Under the pieces are notes generated by a model. The model was not told the DNA's origin and ran no database searches. It was given only the letters and a program-made list of their open reading frames with translations. From an uncultured Lachnospiraceae bacterium (GTDB lineage: Bacteria; Bacillota; Clostridia; Lachnospirales; Lachnospiraceae), in assembly GCA_910585995.1 (NCBI GenBank), contig CAJUGG010000045.1, positions 1-64,000 of the forward strand: a stretch of 64,000 nucleotides of DNA, written 5' to 3'. Below are positions 43,725 to 51,994 of the stretch, one piece after another; positions within the stretch are counted from its first letter, which is position 1; every line of letters begins with the position of its first letter. Made by a program: the position numbers and the translations under genes.

Positions 43725-44158
43725 ATTGTGATGTTCACCAGCGCGCCCAGATTCTCTTTGTAGCTGTATCCGCCAATGATCTGCATGAGAGAGGCTTTTA
43801 CTTTGATTCCCATGTCGATCACCTTTGCCAGCTCCCTCGCAAGCCCTTTCGGGATGTACCCGATCACCGTCCGGCGGCGGATGCTGCGAATATGTACTAC
43901 AATGCGGATTGCGTTCCGGTCATACCTGTTATCAGGTTCCCTTTCCAGTGTTACGCTTAAATCCTCCGGGTTGAACTGCTTCAGGAAGCTTAGCCGCTCC
44001 TGCCGGTTTTCAAAGCTTGTACCTGCTGCCCGGATGGTCATTGAGAGTTTTACTCTCCGCCAAGACTTCTTGAAAGCTTCTGATAAGGAATAGCCAGCCT
44101 TCTTTAACTGGTTAGCCATGATGCACACGGCCTTTCTGATGTTCGTTATCTGCTTCAT
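43721..44158 (-). CDS. HIRAN-domain protein
   Basis: 145 residues from the ATG at 44158 (AAAGGAGCCACACAAA upstream). The C-terminal ~95 residues form a HIRAN domain: TIRAAGTSFENRQERLSFLK, LEREPDNRYDRNAIRIVVH and IGYIPKGLARELAKVIDMG. HIRAN domains bind DNA ends or damaged DNA and are common in phage and accessory loci. It is the first gene of the leftward group HIRAN-64aa-ImmA-86aa-ParB and is divergent from the repressor at 44356. Confidence 0.85.
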   Translation of the reverse strand: MKQITNIRKAVCIMANQLKKAGYSLSEAFKKSWRRVKLSMTIRAAGTSFENRQERLSFLKQFNPEDLSVTLEREPDNRYDRNAIRIVVHIRSIRRRTVIGYIPKGLARELAKVIDMGIKVKASLMQIIGGYSYKENLGALVNITI

Positions 44159-44188
44159 TTTGTGTGGCTCCTTTCTTTTGATGATTCT

Positions 44189-44295
44189 ATTATACACAAA
44201 GTTCAGTGATTATTCCATTGACATTATACACAAAATTAAGTGACTATTATTGTTTATTTTGTACACTTGATTTTGTGTACAGTATATGATATAAT
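44189..44295. promoter_or_regulatory. Divergent operator/promoter region with three repeated operators
   Basis: A 26-bp sequence ATTATACACAAA-N-AGTGA-TATT occurs at 44189-44214 and again at 44223-44248 (34-bp spacing). An inverted third copy lies at about 44258-44283 (GTACAC/GTGTAC arms). A plus-strand promoter TTGATT (44267-44272)-17-TATAAT (44290-44295) overlaps it, and a minus-strand TATAAT (44194-44189) faces the HIRAN gene. This is a lambda-like switch layout for the repressor at 44356. Confidence 0.75.
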
Positions 44296-44355
44296 GACTA
44301 TAATGGAAAAGTAGACTAATTATTCAGAGTCCCGATATAGAAAGGAGTTATATTT

Positions 44356-44601
44356 ATGCCTATTAGTTATCAAAAACTATTTACACTTTTGCAAGAGAAC
44401 GGCTGGACTACTTACCGCATCCGCAAAGAGAAACTTATTGGACAAGGAACGCTTACAGCCTTGAAAAACGGAACCGGCGGTCTTGACAGTAAAACCATAG
44501 CCCGGTTATGCAAGACTCTCAACTGTCAACCCGGCGATCTGATGGAGTACATCCCGGACAACAGGCAGCAGGCTCCCGCCTCTAAACCTGATAAGGAATA
44601 A
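44356..44601 (+). CDS. Cro/CI-type repressor (small HTH)
   Basis: 81 residues consisting of one helix-turn-helix of the Xre/YozG class: MPISYQKLFTLLQENGWTTY, RIRKEKLIGQGTLTALKNGT, then LDSKTIARLCKTLNCQPGDLMEY. AAAGGAGTTATATTT precedes the ATG. It is divergent from the HIRAN operon across three operator copies and probably represses both directions. It may be a substrate of the ImmA-like protease. Confidence 0.88.
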   Translation: MPISYQKLFTLLQENGWTTYRIRKEKLIGQGTLTALKNGTGGLDSKTIARLCKTLNCQPGDLMEYIPDNRQQAPASKPDKE

Positions 44602-44639
44602 CCCCCGGCGATATGTGGGCAAGCGTCCCACCGTCCCCC

Positions 44640-45170
44640 GGCTTTTTAAGGACTCAGAAAATGAAGGATAGGCAGCAGGCTCCCCGATCTGCCCGGCAGT
44701 GTCTTTTTTGCGTACACTTTTACACGATTTAGGGGGGGCGGCGTTTTGGCGCCCCTTTTTTTGTGTAACATTTTGTCACAATGTAACATCCGGGCTGCCG
44801 TTCCGATCTGGAACCACGGGTCTTTTTTTACTGCACACTTTTGCACGATCTAAGGGACCTGCTGCCGGGGCGGTCCCTTGGGCGCTTCCCACTCCGCAGG
44901 CATCCTCTTTTTTGTGCCACTTTTTGCAACAATTCAACATCCAGCCCGCCCGATCTGCCCGGATGACTCCCTGATCTGGGGGCGCATCTCCTTTTAGGGC
45001 CTCTAAAATCTCTAAACAGGCAGCAGGAGAACTCTTTTTTTTGTTCGCATTTTCTCGAATTATCCGCAATCCGGGAAATCTGTTTTTTGTTCGGCTTTTC
45101 TCTGCGTTTCTGCATCCGGGCAGCAGTCCTTTTTTTGTGCGACTTTTTGCGACTTTTCCAGATAACAGGA
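44640..45170. repeat. Array of T-run plus iterated-hexamer repeats (array 1)
   Basis: No convincing gene is present. Seven diverged copies of a ~40-bp motif occur near 44702, 44753, 44821, 44905, 45033, 45080 and 45127. Each has six to eight T, then G and a 5-7-base word repeated around TTTT (for example GCGACTTTTTGCGAC), and in several copies ends with AACATCCGG. GC-rich spacers with CTGCTGCC and GATCTG separate them. On minus they read as fragments like ..K-x-x-x-KK... Long minus-strand open frames across it have no family resemblance. Confidence 0.6.
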
Positions 45171-45411
45171 CCGCTCCTGTACCTTCCCCACAAGTGTGGA
45201 AATGTGTCTGATCTGGTGGAGCCTGCTGCCCTGGCTCTGATCTGCCCCGCCTGCGTCCCGGCTGTATATGCGGGAGTCTTAGGGTTTTTTAGGGTATCGC
45301 CTGCTGCCAGCCCGTCATATATCCACGGACAGCAGGTTTTAGCAGGTTCCCGCCTGCTGCCGATCTGCCTTATTTGGTTGTAGGTATGTGGGAATGAACA
45401 GCAGTTCGCTC

Positions 45412-45540
45412 TTGCGTCCTGCTATGAGATATGATATATTTAGAGCATAAAAGGAACAACCGCCCACAAGGGGTTGACCAGCACAACAAATGACAGAATA
45501 GCCACCCTGTTACCGGCAAGTATACAAGGGTGGTTTTTCT
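45412..45540 (+). ncRNA. Antisense RNA (type I antitoxin candidate)
   Basis: Promoter TTGCGT (45412-45417), 17 bases, TATATT (45435-45440), start near 45447. The RNA would end at a strong terminator, CCACCCT/AGGGTGG plus TTTTT at 45502-45540, giving ~93 nt. It is transcribed towards, and 3'-overlaps, the small toxin gene on the opposite strand. A related terminator is at 58008-58045. Confidence 0.6.
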
Positions 45541-45565
45541 GTACCCGTTTCCGGGACTTAAAACG

Positions 45566-45649
45566 CTACTGACAGAACTTTATGATAAAGGTCAGTAATG
45601 CGAGAATGAACATACCAAAAGCCATCAAATCCTTGAAGTCAAATTTCAT
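45566..45649 (-). CDS. Type I toxin, putative holin-like small membrane peptide
   Basis: 27 residues: MKFDFKDLMAFGMFILALL followed by TFIIKFCQ. A charged start, a single hydrophobic helix, and the D-L-M-A-F-G-x-F segment are typical of the putative holin-like (TxpA-related) toxin family. It has a GGGGGGTGG ribosome site and its own promoter on minus (TTGAAG at 45750-45745, 17 bases, TAAAAT at 45727-45722) with a ~66-base leader. An opposing RNA overlaps its 3' untranslated region, as in txpA/ratA. Confidence 0.8.
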   Translation of the reverse strand: MKFDFKDLMAFGMFILALLTFIIKFCQ

Positions 45650-45902
45650 CCGCACCACCCCCCATCTTATGTAAAATGAGAGGCCAACACCTTGCAGTGA
45701 CACGATTGCTCCTTGAAAGGTATTTTATCATAGCAGCGCTTTTTCTTCAATCCTATTCCTGGTTTATTTTAAAGCCCTATTTTCCGTTTTTATCCCCATA
45801 CCTATAACTTTCTACCCTCACACCCTTAAAAGCCGAAATCAGACCGTTTCACGCCCTGTACTCCTATTCTGAAAAATATTTCTGTGTGCAGCAGCAACTT
45901 GA

Positions 45903-46559
45903 CTATGCTGTAAGGTATGTAATTTCCGCAAACTGCGCAAGGCGCTCTTTACAGTCCCTGTAAATATCTTTATAGTGCATCCCCATTGACATGTCGATTT
46001 CTATAGTCTGCTTTATGATGCTTTCTACCAGTGTGAGAGTATTTAGTTCAGAAGCGCTCATATTGTCACGCCTGCCGCCGACAATGCTGCCTGCAGGTCG
46101 GGTATAGACCATATACAGCCGGTCTGAGTGAGTGCTTCCCTGTTCTTTTGCGTATTCCGCAAGCAACTTAATCACGTCAGTTTCCTTCAGGCGGTTTTCT
46201 TTGCAGACAATCCTTGTATCATTCCATAGCTTTGACTGTTTTTCGATCAGGAACCGACGCATGGTATAGAACTGGCTCACCAGCTCTTTTTTGAATCGGA
46301 CCACTATTTCAGAATTTCTTAAAAGGGTGATGACAAATGTCGCCTGCTCTTCATTGAGATAACATATTCTTTCTGGCCGACCGCCCTTTGGGTTTCCCGA
46401 TTTCAAATCGGAAAACTCCACCCTGCCAAAATCAGCAATATCTTTCTCATATTTCTGTATGATCGCAATGACAGATTCGTGCTCATTTTCTGTTCCTTCT
46501 GCAATCACCCTACTGTTTGTAAAGATATCATCTTTTCTCACTTCCACCAACTCATACAT
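45903..46559 (-). CDS. Rha-family phage regulatory protein
   Basis: 218 residues. The N-terminal pRha domain includes VRKDDIFTNSRVIAEGTENEHESV, EEQATFVITLLRNSEIVVRFK and LVSQFYTMRRFL. The C-terminal half (about 115-218) is helical and less conserved, with ERLAQFAEITYL at the end. Rha proteins are phage regulators whose expression interferes with growth of some phages. GAAAGGAGCCTC precedes the ATG. It lies upstream, on the same strand, of the type I toxin. Confidence 0.9.
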   Translation of the reverse strand: MYELVEVRKDDIFTNSRVIAEGTENEHESVIAIIQKYEKDIADFGRVEFSDLKSGNPKGGRPERICYLNEEQATFVITLLRNSEIVVRFKKELVSQFYTMRRFLIEKQSKLWNDTRIVCKENRLKETDVIKLLAEYAKEQGSTHSDRLYMVYTRPAGSIVGGRRDNMSASELNTLTLVESIIKQTIEIDMSMGMHYKDIYRDCKERLAQFAEITYLTA

Positions 46560-46692
46560 AAAAGAGGCTCCTTTCGTTCACTCAAATCTGGCAGTTTCCG
46601 CATTATTCTCAAATTCTCAATCCTGTGTCTTAAATTTCCGTTTTTACGCCTTACCCTATATTTCCCCACCCTAATGCCCCTAAAAGCCGGAT

Positions 46693-47184
46693 TTAGGCTT
46701 TCTCATGCTGATTATTATTTGCCTGATTGCGATTTCTAAGCATAGCCTCCGCCCGTTTCTGTTTCTGTTCTTCTGTAAGTTCCATTCCTGGATTTATTCG
46801 TATCCATTCCACCGGAATGTGCGCCAATAAGGTGCCGTCTGGACTCTCTGCTAATATCTGACAATCTTCTGGATGCTTCTCTGCTAATCTCTTGATGCGG
46901 CTTTTATATCGTCCTTGACAAAATTGAACTGTCGCCGTCTTCGCATCTTTGATAAACTCTATACCATTTTCTATATTGTCAGATGGGTCCGGCCTGATAA
47001 TCTCTTTCAGCTCCACATCTGCTGCAATCGCTAAAGCCTTAAGTGTGCCGTCACTGGTAAAGCCGCCGTTGTCCAGAATCCAGTTAAGGGAAAACTCTGA
47101 CAGGCCAGTGCTTTTGCATATCTGGTCTGTTGTCAGTCCCTTTTCCTGCATGATCTCTTTGTATGCTTCTGTTCTCAGTCTCAT
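46693..47184 (-). CDS. Phage HTH protein with a conserved C-terminal domain
   Basis: 163 residues from the ATG at 47184 (AAAGGAGAACCACAAT upstream); the longer frame runs through the repeat array and is not native. Residues 1-60 form a helix-turn-helix (YKEIMQEKGLTTDQICKSTG, LSEFSLNWILDNGGFTSDGT). From about 80 there is a second domain with IEFIKDAKTATVQFCQGRYK, LAEKHPEDCQILAESPDGTL and AHIPVEWIRINPGMELTEEQ, which I recall from many Firmicute prophage proteins of unknown role. Probably a regulator of the element. Confidence 0.75.
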   Translation of the reverse strand: MRLRTEAYKEIMQEKGLTTDQICKSTGLSEFSLNWILDNGGFTSDGTLKALAIAADVELKEIIRPDPSDNIENGIEFIKDAKTATVQFCQGRYKSRIKRLAEKHPEDCQILAESPDGTLLAHIPVEWIRINPGMELTEEQKQKRAEAMLRNRNQANNNQHEKA

Positions 47185-47284
47185 ATTGTGGTTCTCCTTT
47201 CCGTTTATCGCCCAGGACTCCAAAGCCCGCCCACAGACCGTACAGCGCGCCAGAGAGGCACTCCCGACAGCAGGCCGCCCCATC

Positions 47285-47960
47285 TTAGGGCCTCGGAAAT
47301 CTCGGAATCTCTCCCGCGCGCTCTCGTGTCCAGAAATTCTTTTTAGGGTGTCGCAAATGTCGCAATACTTCCCGCGCATTGTCGTGTCAATAAATTCCTT
47401 TTAGGGACTCCAAAATCTCCAAATACTCCCGCGCCTGTTCGTGTGCATAAATTCCCATTCCCAGCCCGCAGGTCGTCCCGATCTTGCCGCGCGCGTATCG
47501 TGTACATAAATTCCCGGCGCATCCGCCCCCGCGCCCGTGTTCGTGTTGCAAAATTGACGGTTTCTCTTTGTTCGTTCTTTGTTCGTTGTTCTTTTTTTAT
47601 GTTGCATTTTGTCGCACTTTTTTGATGATTTCTTGGAGTTCATGCGATTCTGACAGGCTCTTTTTTATGTGCGCATTTCTGCGCATTTTGTGCAATTTCT
47701 CGCCGCTTCCTCACCGCTTCGCCCTCCCGCGCGCGTCGTGTCATTAAATTGCCTGCTACCCCGGATGCTCTGTATCCAGATCACACGGTTTTTCACGGCT
47801 TCCCCACGGCTTCAGGACCAGATAAGAAGATCACAGGCCCCGGCTCCGCTGTCCACCGCGCCCGTGTTATCGTGTAACAAAATTGCTGATTCCTCTAGCT
47901 TCGCTCTTGGTTCAATGCTCTTTTTTTGTTTGCATTTTCTTGCAATATTTGCATTTTCAT
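47285..47960. repeat. Array of short diverged repeats (array 2)
   Basis: Seven copies of CCCGCGC-N4-TCGTGT-N-A-AAATT occur at 47313, 47371, 47428, 47487, 47528, 47726 and 47857. The first three are in tandem at 57-58 bp together with TTAGGG-xx-iterated words (CTCGGAAATCTCGGAAT; GTCGCAAATGTCGCAAT; CTCCAAAATCTCCAAAT). Three T-run/iterated copies as in array 1 lie at about 47590, 47660 and 47920. The iterated word differs between units but is the same within a unit. It overlaps the 3' part of the small phage gene at 47812. Confidence 0.7.
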
Positions 47961-48093
47961 TTACTATCATCTTGACAGTGTTTACAGAAACCCCGTTTTT
48001 TTTTGCAGTGGCACTATAGATGCCAGACTCCACATAATCGGCTATGATCTTCTTTTTCTGTTCATCTGTAAGCCTGGCAGCCACATCCATCAC
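47812..48093 (-). CDS. Small phage HTH protein with a diverged C-terminus
   Basis: 93 residues. The first ~60 (RLTDEQKKKIIADYVESGIY, NGVSVNTVKMIVNENANIAR) match a family of small prophage proteins with a resolvase-like helix-turn-helix. In the relatives I recall, a KCxQKKExNT segment is followed by ~60 more helical residues. Here the similarity stops after KCKQKK and the frame runs into repeat array 2, so the C-terminal half is replaced or frameshifted. It overlaps the next upstream gene by 4 bases. Confidence 0.55.
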   Translation of the reverse strand: MMDVAARLTDEQKKKIIADYVESGIYSATAKKNGVSVNTVKMIVNENANIARKCKQKKSIEPRAKLEESAILLHDNTGAVDSGAGACDLLIWS

Positions 48094-48374
48094 CCCTTTC
48101 TTCTTAACAGATCATTAAAGGCTGCAAGAGCCTTTCTTCTGTATGCATAAAAATCAACTTTTGTCGCCGGTATGTAAATCTGCTTATACATTTGCTCATA
48201 TCCTACGCCACTTGTTAAAGATCTTATCAAATAATCTGATAGCCACGGACAACTGCTTTCTGCTGCCTTTTGCAGCAGTTCTTGGTTATCCTCTGATCTA
48301 GCTAGAGTGAGAAGTTCTTCAACCCGCTCTGGACTAATGCCATAGTGTCTATATTGCTTTTCTCGTGTCCGCAT
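48090..48374 (-). CDS. Hypothetical phage protein
   Basis: 94 residues from the ATG at 48374, which has CAAGGAGCATGTGCAAG upstream; longer versions overlap the small membrane gene at 48472. The sequence (REKQYRHYGISPERVEELLT; LIRSLTSGVGYEQMYKQIYI; FYAYRRKALAAFNDLLRRKG) resembles short prophage proteins encoded next to terminase or regulator genes. No enzymatic motif. Its stop overlaps the start of the 47812 gene. Confidence 0.6.
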   Translation of the reverse strand: MRTREKQYRHYGISPERVEELLTLARSEDNQELLQKAAESSCPWLSDYLIRSLTSGVGYEQMYKQIYIPATKVDFYAYRRKALAAFNDLLRRKG

Positions 48375-48471
48375 CTTGCACATGCTCCTTGCATCTTGTA
48401 TAATCAAGTCAGATGTACAGTTGCACCGTTGCCGGATTCCCTTTTTCGTCCTCCCGGCAGCGGTTTCCATT

Positions 48472-48567
48472 TTATTTTTCTTCCAATTTTCCAAAAATTG
48501 CGGCTAATTCCAACATGATAATCAATGCTACACATAGAATCCCTGTTAGCAAAATATTTGTAAACAT
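48472..48567 (-). CDS. 31-residue single-pass membrane peptide
   Basis: MFTNILLTGILCVALIIML then ELAAIFGKLEEK. One hydrophobic helix (about 4-24) and a charged tail, with a very good GGAAGGAGGACGAACTG ribosome site. It starts 19 bases after the tape-measure stop. No family recognised. A holin-like or small regulatory role is possible but unproven. Its presence argues against the long version of the following gene. Confidence 0.6.
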   Translation of the reverse strand: MFTNILLTGILCVALIIMLELAAIFGKLEEK

Positions 48568-48585
48568 CAGTTCGTCCTCCTTCCC

Positions 48586-51500
48586 TTACCCAAGTGCAAA
48601 CATATTCCTACCGCTTGACATCTGCTCAATCCTTCCTTGCTTTACAACTGCTTCAGCAATCTGTCTTCCATCCAAATACAATTTGATGATATTTGTTCCG
48701 CCGCCCTGCTGATTCCTTCCGCTTTCTTCCCTGACAACCTTGCGAAGAAGCGCTTCTGGCATCTCCAAGTTGTTTCCGTGACGCTGATCCCCCATCATAG
48801 CCAAGAATGGAGCATTTGGTGGAATGACGGCACCAGAGGCAAGGTAGGGGATTTTCGGAGTAGAAACTTTTTGAATGTTAAAACCAAGTTTCTTTCCACC
48901 AAACTTCGGAACCCAGTCAGGAACCTTTACATTGATTTTGTTTAATGCAGAAATAATTGCATTGATGGCATAAACAAAATAACTTATTAAACTATTTAAC
49001 ATACCAATAATCCCATTGATAGGAGTCTTTGCAACTGCAAGCAAAGAATCAAAAACCCCCTTAAATATTTGCTTGATTCCTTCCCAAGCTTTTTTCCAAT
49101 TTCCTGTAAATGCACCAGAAAGGAAGATGATGATGCCTTCAAAGATTTCCTTTGTACTCTTCCAATTATTTTCCACATTTTTCATAAATCCACCGATCAC
49201 TCCGCCAAATGTGCCGAACCAATATTCCCAATCCGCGGAAAATACGCCGGAAAGCCAATTTCCAAATTCTTCAAATTTGCCCTTTACAAAATCCCAGGTT
49301 TCTTTTGCTGCTTTTTTCACCTTGTCCCAATTAGCAATAAGCAAAACACCTATAGCAATTAGACTTCCGATCGCGAGAACTGCAAGGCCTATAGGAGATG
49401 TCAGTAAACCGAAAACATTGATTAATGTATTTATGAGTTTTACAATAGACAAAACAATTTTCAAAGAAGCTATTGCTCCGCCTACTGATAGAAGCGCTGC
49501 AACTACTACCTTTGCAACTGGGGGAAGTTTCTTAAAGCCATCCACTAATTTACTTATAAGAATAGCTCCTAAATCAAATAATCTGTCTGCAATACCACCC
49601 CAATCTATATTGAGTATAAACTCTTTTATTTTTTCCCCAAGAAGTTCCCATTCCACTTTTGAGACTGCTTCTATCAGGGCATCTAAAATACCTTTAATAA
49701 CCTCACTTGCCCCGACAGCAACCGTTTTCGCATCAAAATTTTTCAAGAAATTATTAATTCCATTTGCTATGTTAGTTCCAAGATCTTTCCAGACAAAGGT
49801 TTTTGATAGATCTATAGCTATCTGGAAAATGCCTGTAATAGCTTTACCAAGAGATGCTCCGATTTTTCCAAGCTCTATCTTTTTAACAACTCCATTGAGA
49901 GCTTCTGCAATAGATATTCCGAGTTGGGACCATCCAGTAAGGCCGGCATCATTTTTTCTCCACATGTCGGTAACAAATCCATCAAAGAACCGCCATCCGA
50001 TCATAAATTTGTTCCCAATGGCTTTTCCAAATTCTGTCCATTCTACTTCATCTAGCATCCCTCTAAGTCCTGTGGATATCTTTGTACCTAGATTTTCAAA
50101 ATTAAACCCTTCGACTAAAAGATTGAAAGAATTAACTAATGTATTAATCCCGGCTCCTATCACTCGCCCCATCAATTCCCATTCGATGTTATCCACAAGG
50201 CTGTTGAGAGATGTTGTAAAGGCGTTGATAAAGTATGTAATCTTAGGACCAACATTATCCCAATTAATGACATCATACACTTTCTGTAAACCTGAATTGA
50301 TTCCAGATGCCATATAAGCGCCAAGACCTTCCCAGTCTTCGTTTTTTATCAGGTCCTTGATCTTCTGTACCATGTTAGCAATAGATTGCTCGATTGGTAC
50401 AGTCTCAAACATATCTTGTGGTGTAGGTGGCTTATATCCTTCGTTCTCGTCTTTTTTGGATATGTCACTGGTCTCAAATCTTTTAACCTCATCTAAGCCG
50501 GATAAGTAGCTGTCAGTTGCTTTTTCCGCTTCTTCTGCTGCATTTGCAGTGTCTTTTAATCCAGCGGCATAATCCTCCTGCACTGCAATGGCTTTTACAA
50601 AACTCTTTTGTCCTGTCATAGCAGCTATAAACATCCCGACATAGGTCGCTGCTTGGGAGATCATGTTGATAAATTTTGTCAAAGCTGGAGTAACTATGGT
50701 TAAGATCGGATTAAACGCCGTGGCGAGACTGTTTTTGAGTTGTGTAAGTGCGGACATTAGAGCAGAGATATTTTTATTGGTTTCGTCTGAATATTGGGCG
50801 AGATTGGAAAAGCCTTCTTTTATGCTAGTTCTGATTTTGTTGACCAAGATGTACATGCTTCTAATACCGAGCGTATACTTCAGAATGGTTTTTAAAGCTT
50901 TTCCAAAGCTATTTTTTGACTTTTTGGCTTGTTTATTTAATCCAGAGAGAGATAAGACAGCCTTCCCTATAGCAGAGGCTAATCTTTTGAAGCCTTTAAT
51001 AATTGCGGATTTTGCAATATTTAAGAGTGCTAAAGCTGCCTTTTTAGCTACATTTGCAAAAGTTTTCAAAACAGAAACAGTAACATTAAGTAGTACAGTC
51101 CCTATGATTTGCAATCCTTTTATTAACCCCTGAAGAGATGCGTTCAAAAAAGAAGCTCGTTCTCCGCTATCTTCCATAGATCTACTAAATTCAGCTACTT
51201 TCTGCTTTAACTGTTCGTAAGAGGTTCCTAGTCGATTTCCACTTTCTCTAAGTTTTTCTTGCTCGTTAGCAATACGGCTTTCGATACCACTTGTGTCGTT
51301 TTTCTTATATGCTCCTCCTTCTGATTCAAGCTTGTTTTTCATTTTCTCTGCTTCTACAAGTCTTGCAATCAAATTCGAGATCTCTTTTTCCATGTTTTTT
51401 AAAGAAGTCGTCTTTACGTCTTTGGAGCTTTCAAGATTCTCTTTGTCTTTCGTTGCTTGTCGAAGTTGTATTTCTAATTTTTCAATGTCATATTGTATTT

Positions 51501-51990
51501 TCTTGAAGGCATTGCTGTTTCTCTTTCCTCCAGTTGCCAGGAATTTCTCTTTGCGAGAATATGCATCTAACAGCGCTTTATCGAGCCTATTGACTTCTTT
51601 TTCTGCTGCTTTGTATTCCGTTGTTACTTGGAATCCTTTCCCGCTTTGTATCAATTCTTCTTTTTTTTCTATAGCGCGTTTGATGGAAGATATCAGCTTT
51701 TCAATCTCTTTGTTGGTACTTGTGTACTCTTTGGTTTCGATCTTCTGCCCTTTCATTTCTTCAAGCTTCGATTTAAGGGCAGCTACTTTTTGCTCCTGCT
51801 GTGCATAAAGCTGATTCTGGCGAACAAAAGCGTCTGTTTGTTTTTGAAGGGCAAGCCTAGCGGTTTCTCCCACATTAGAAATTTCTTTTGCCATCCGCCG
51901 GGCTGCGGCTTCTACTGCTTTTCCTCCCGGTTTCATTCCATCAGCATTAATTGCTGTATTGATATAAATTGTACCGTCTGCTTGCGCCAT
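48586..51990 (-). CDS. Phage tail tape-measure protein
   Basis: 1134 residues. N-terminal ~270 residues are coiled coil (repeated E/K/Q-rich heptads). A hydrophobic, Gly/Ala/Lys-rich segment follows near 285-345 (LLNVTVSVLKTFANVAKKAA), then a long region of amphipathic W-E-x-x-G repeats (for example IKNEDWEGLGAYMASGINSG; VEWTEFGKAIGNKFM; FVWKDLGTNIANGINNF), hydrophobic helices near 870-920, and a C-terminal GTNIIKLYLDGRQIAEAVVK motif. This is the make-up of a Siphoviridae-type tape measure that sets tail length. It looks intact, yet no tube, sheath, head or terminase genes accompany it. Confidence 0.85.
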   Translation of the reverse strand: MAQADGTIYINTAINADGMKPGGKAVEAAARRMAKEISNVGETARLALQKQTDAFVRQNQLYAQQEQKVAALKSKLEEMKGQKIETKEYTSTNKEIEKLISSIKRAIEKKEELIQSGKGFQVTTEYKAAEKEVNRLDKALLDAYSRKEKFLATGGKRNSNAFKKIQYDIEKLEIQLRQATKDKENLESSKDVKTTSLKNMEKEISNLIARLVEAEKMKNKLESEGGAYKKNDTSGIESRIANEQEKLRESGNRLGTSYEQLKQKVAEFSRSMEDSGERASFLNASLQGLIKGLQIIGTVLLNVTVSVLKTFANVAKKAALALLNIAKSAIIKGFKRLASAIGKAVLSLSGLNKQAKKSKNSFGKALKTILKYTLGIRSMYILVNKIRTSIKEGFSNLAQYSDETNKNISALMSALTQLKNSLATAFNPILTIVTPALTKFINMISQAATYVGMFIAAMTGQKSFVKAIAVQEDYAAGLKDTANAAEEAEKATDSYLSGLDEVKRFETSDISKKDENEGYKPPTPQDMFETVPIEQSIANMVQKIKDLIKNEDWEGLGAYMASGINSGLQKVYDVINWDNVGPKITYFINAFTTSLNSLVDNIEWELMGRVIGAGINTLVNSFNLLVEGFNFENLGTKISTGLRGMLDEVEWTEFGKAIGNKFMIGWRFFDGFVTDMWRKNDAGLTGWSQLGISIAEALNGVVKKIELGKIGASLGKAITGIFQIAIDLSKTFVWKDLGTNIANGINNFLKNFDAKTVAVGASEVIKGILDALIEAVSKVEWELLGEKIKEFILNIDWGGIADRLFDLGAILISKLVDGFKKLPPVAKVVVAALLSVGGAIASLKIVLSIVKLINTLINVFGLLTSPIGLAVLAIGSLIAIGVLLIANWDKVKKAAKETWDFVKGKFEEFGNWLSGVFSADWEYWFGTFGGVIGGFMKNVENNWKSTKEIFEGIIIFLSGAFTGNWKKAWEGIKQIFKGVFDSLLAVAKTPINGIIGMLNSLISYFVYAINAIISALNKINVKVPDWVPKFGGKKLGFNIQKVSTPKIPYLASGAVIPPNAPFLAMMGDQRHGNNLEMPEALLRKVVREESGRNQQGGGTNIIKLYLDGRQIAEAVVKQGRIEQMSSGRNMFALG

Positions 51991-51994
51991 TCGT

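Noticed and set aside
44828..45193. 121-codon minus-strand open frame rich in Lys, Arg and Cys
   Set aside because: It runs through several units of repeat array 1 and overlaps other open frames of similar quality. It has no ribosome site or family resemblance and is better explained as repeats.
44640..48100. CRISPR array
   Set aside because: The repeats are diverged, unevenly spaced, partly coding and without constant-length spacers, and no cas genes are present.
49016..50317. 433-codon plus-strand open frame
   Set aside because: It is antisense to the tape-measure gene, whose own frame has coiled-coil and family signatures. The antisense frame lacks a ribosome site and any domain.
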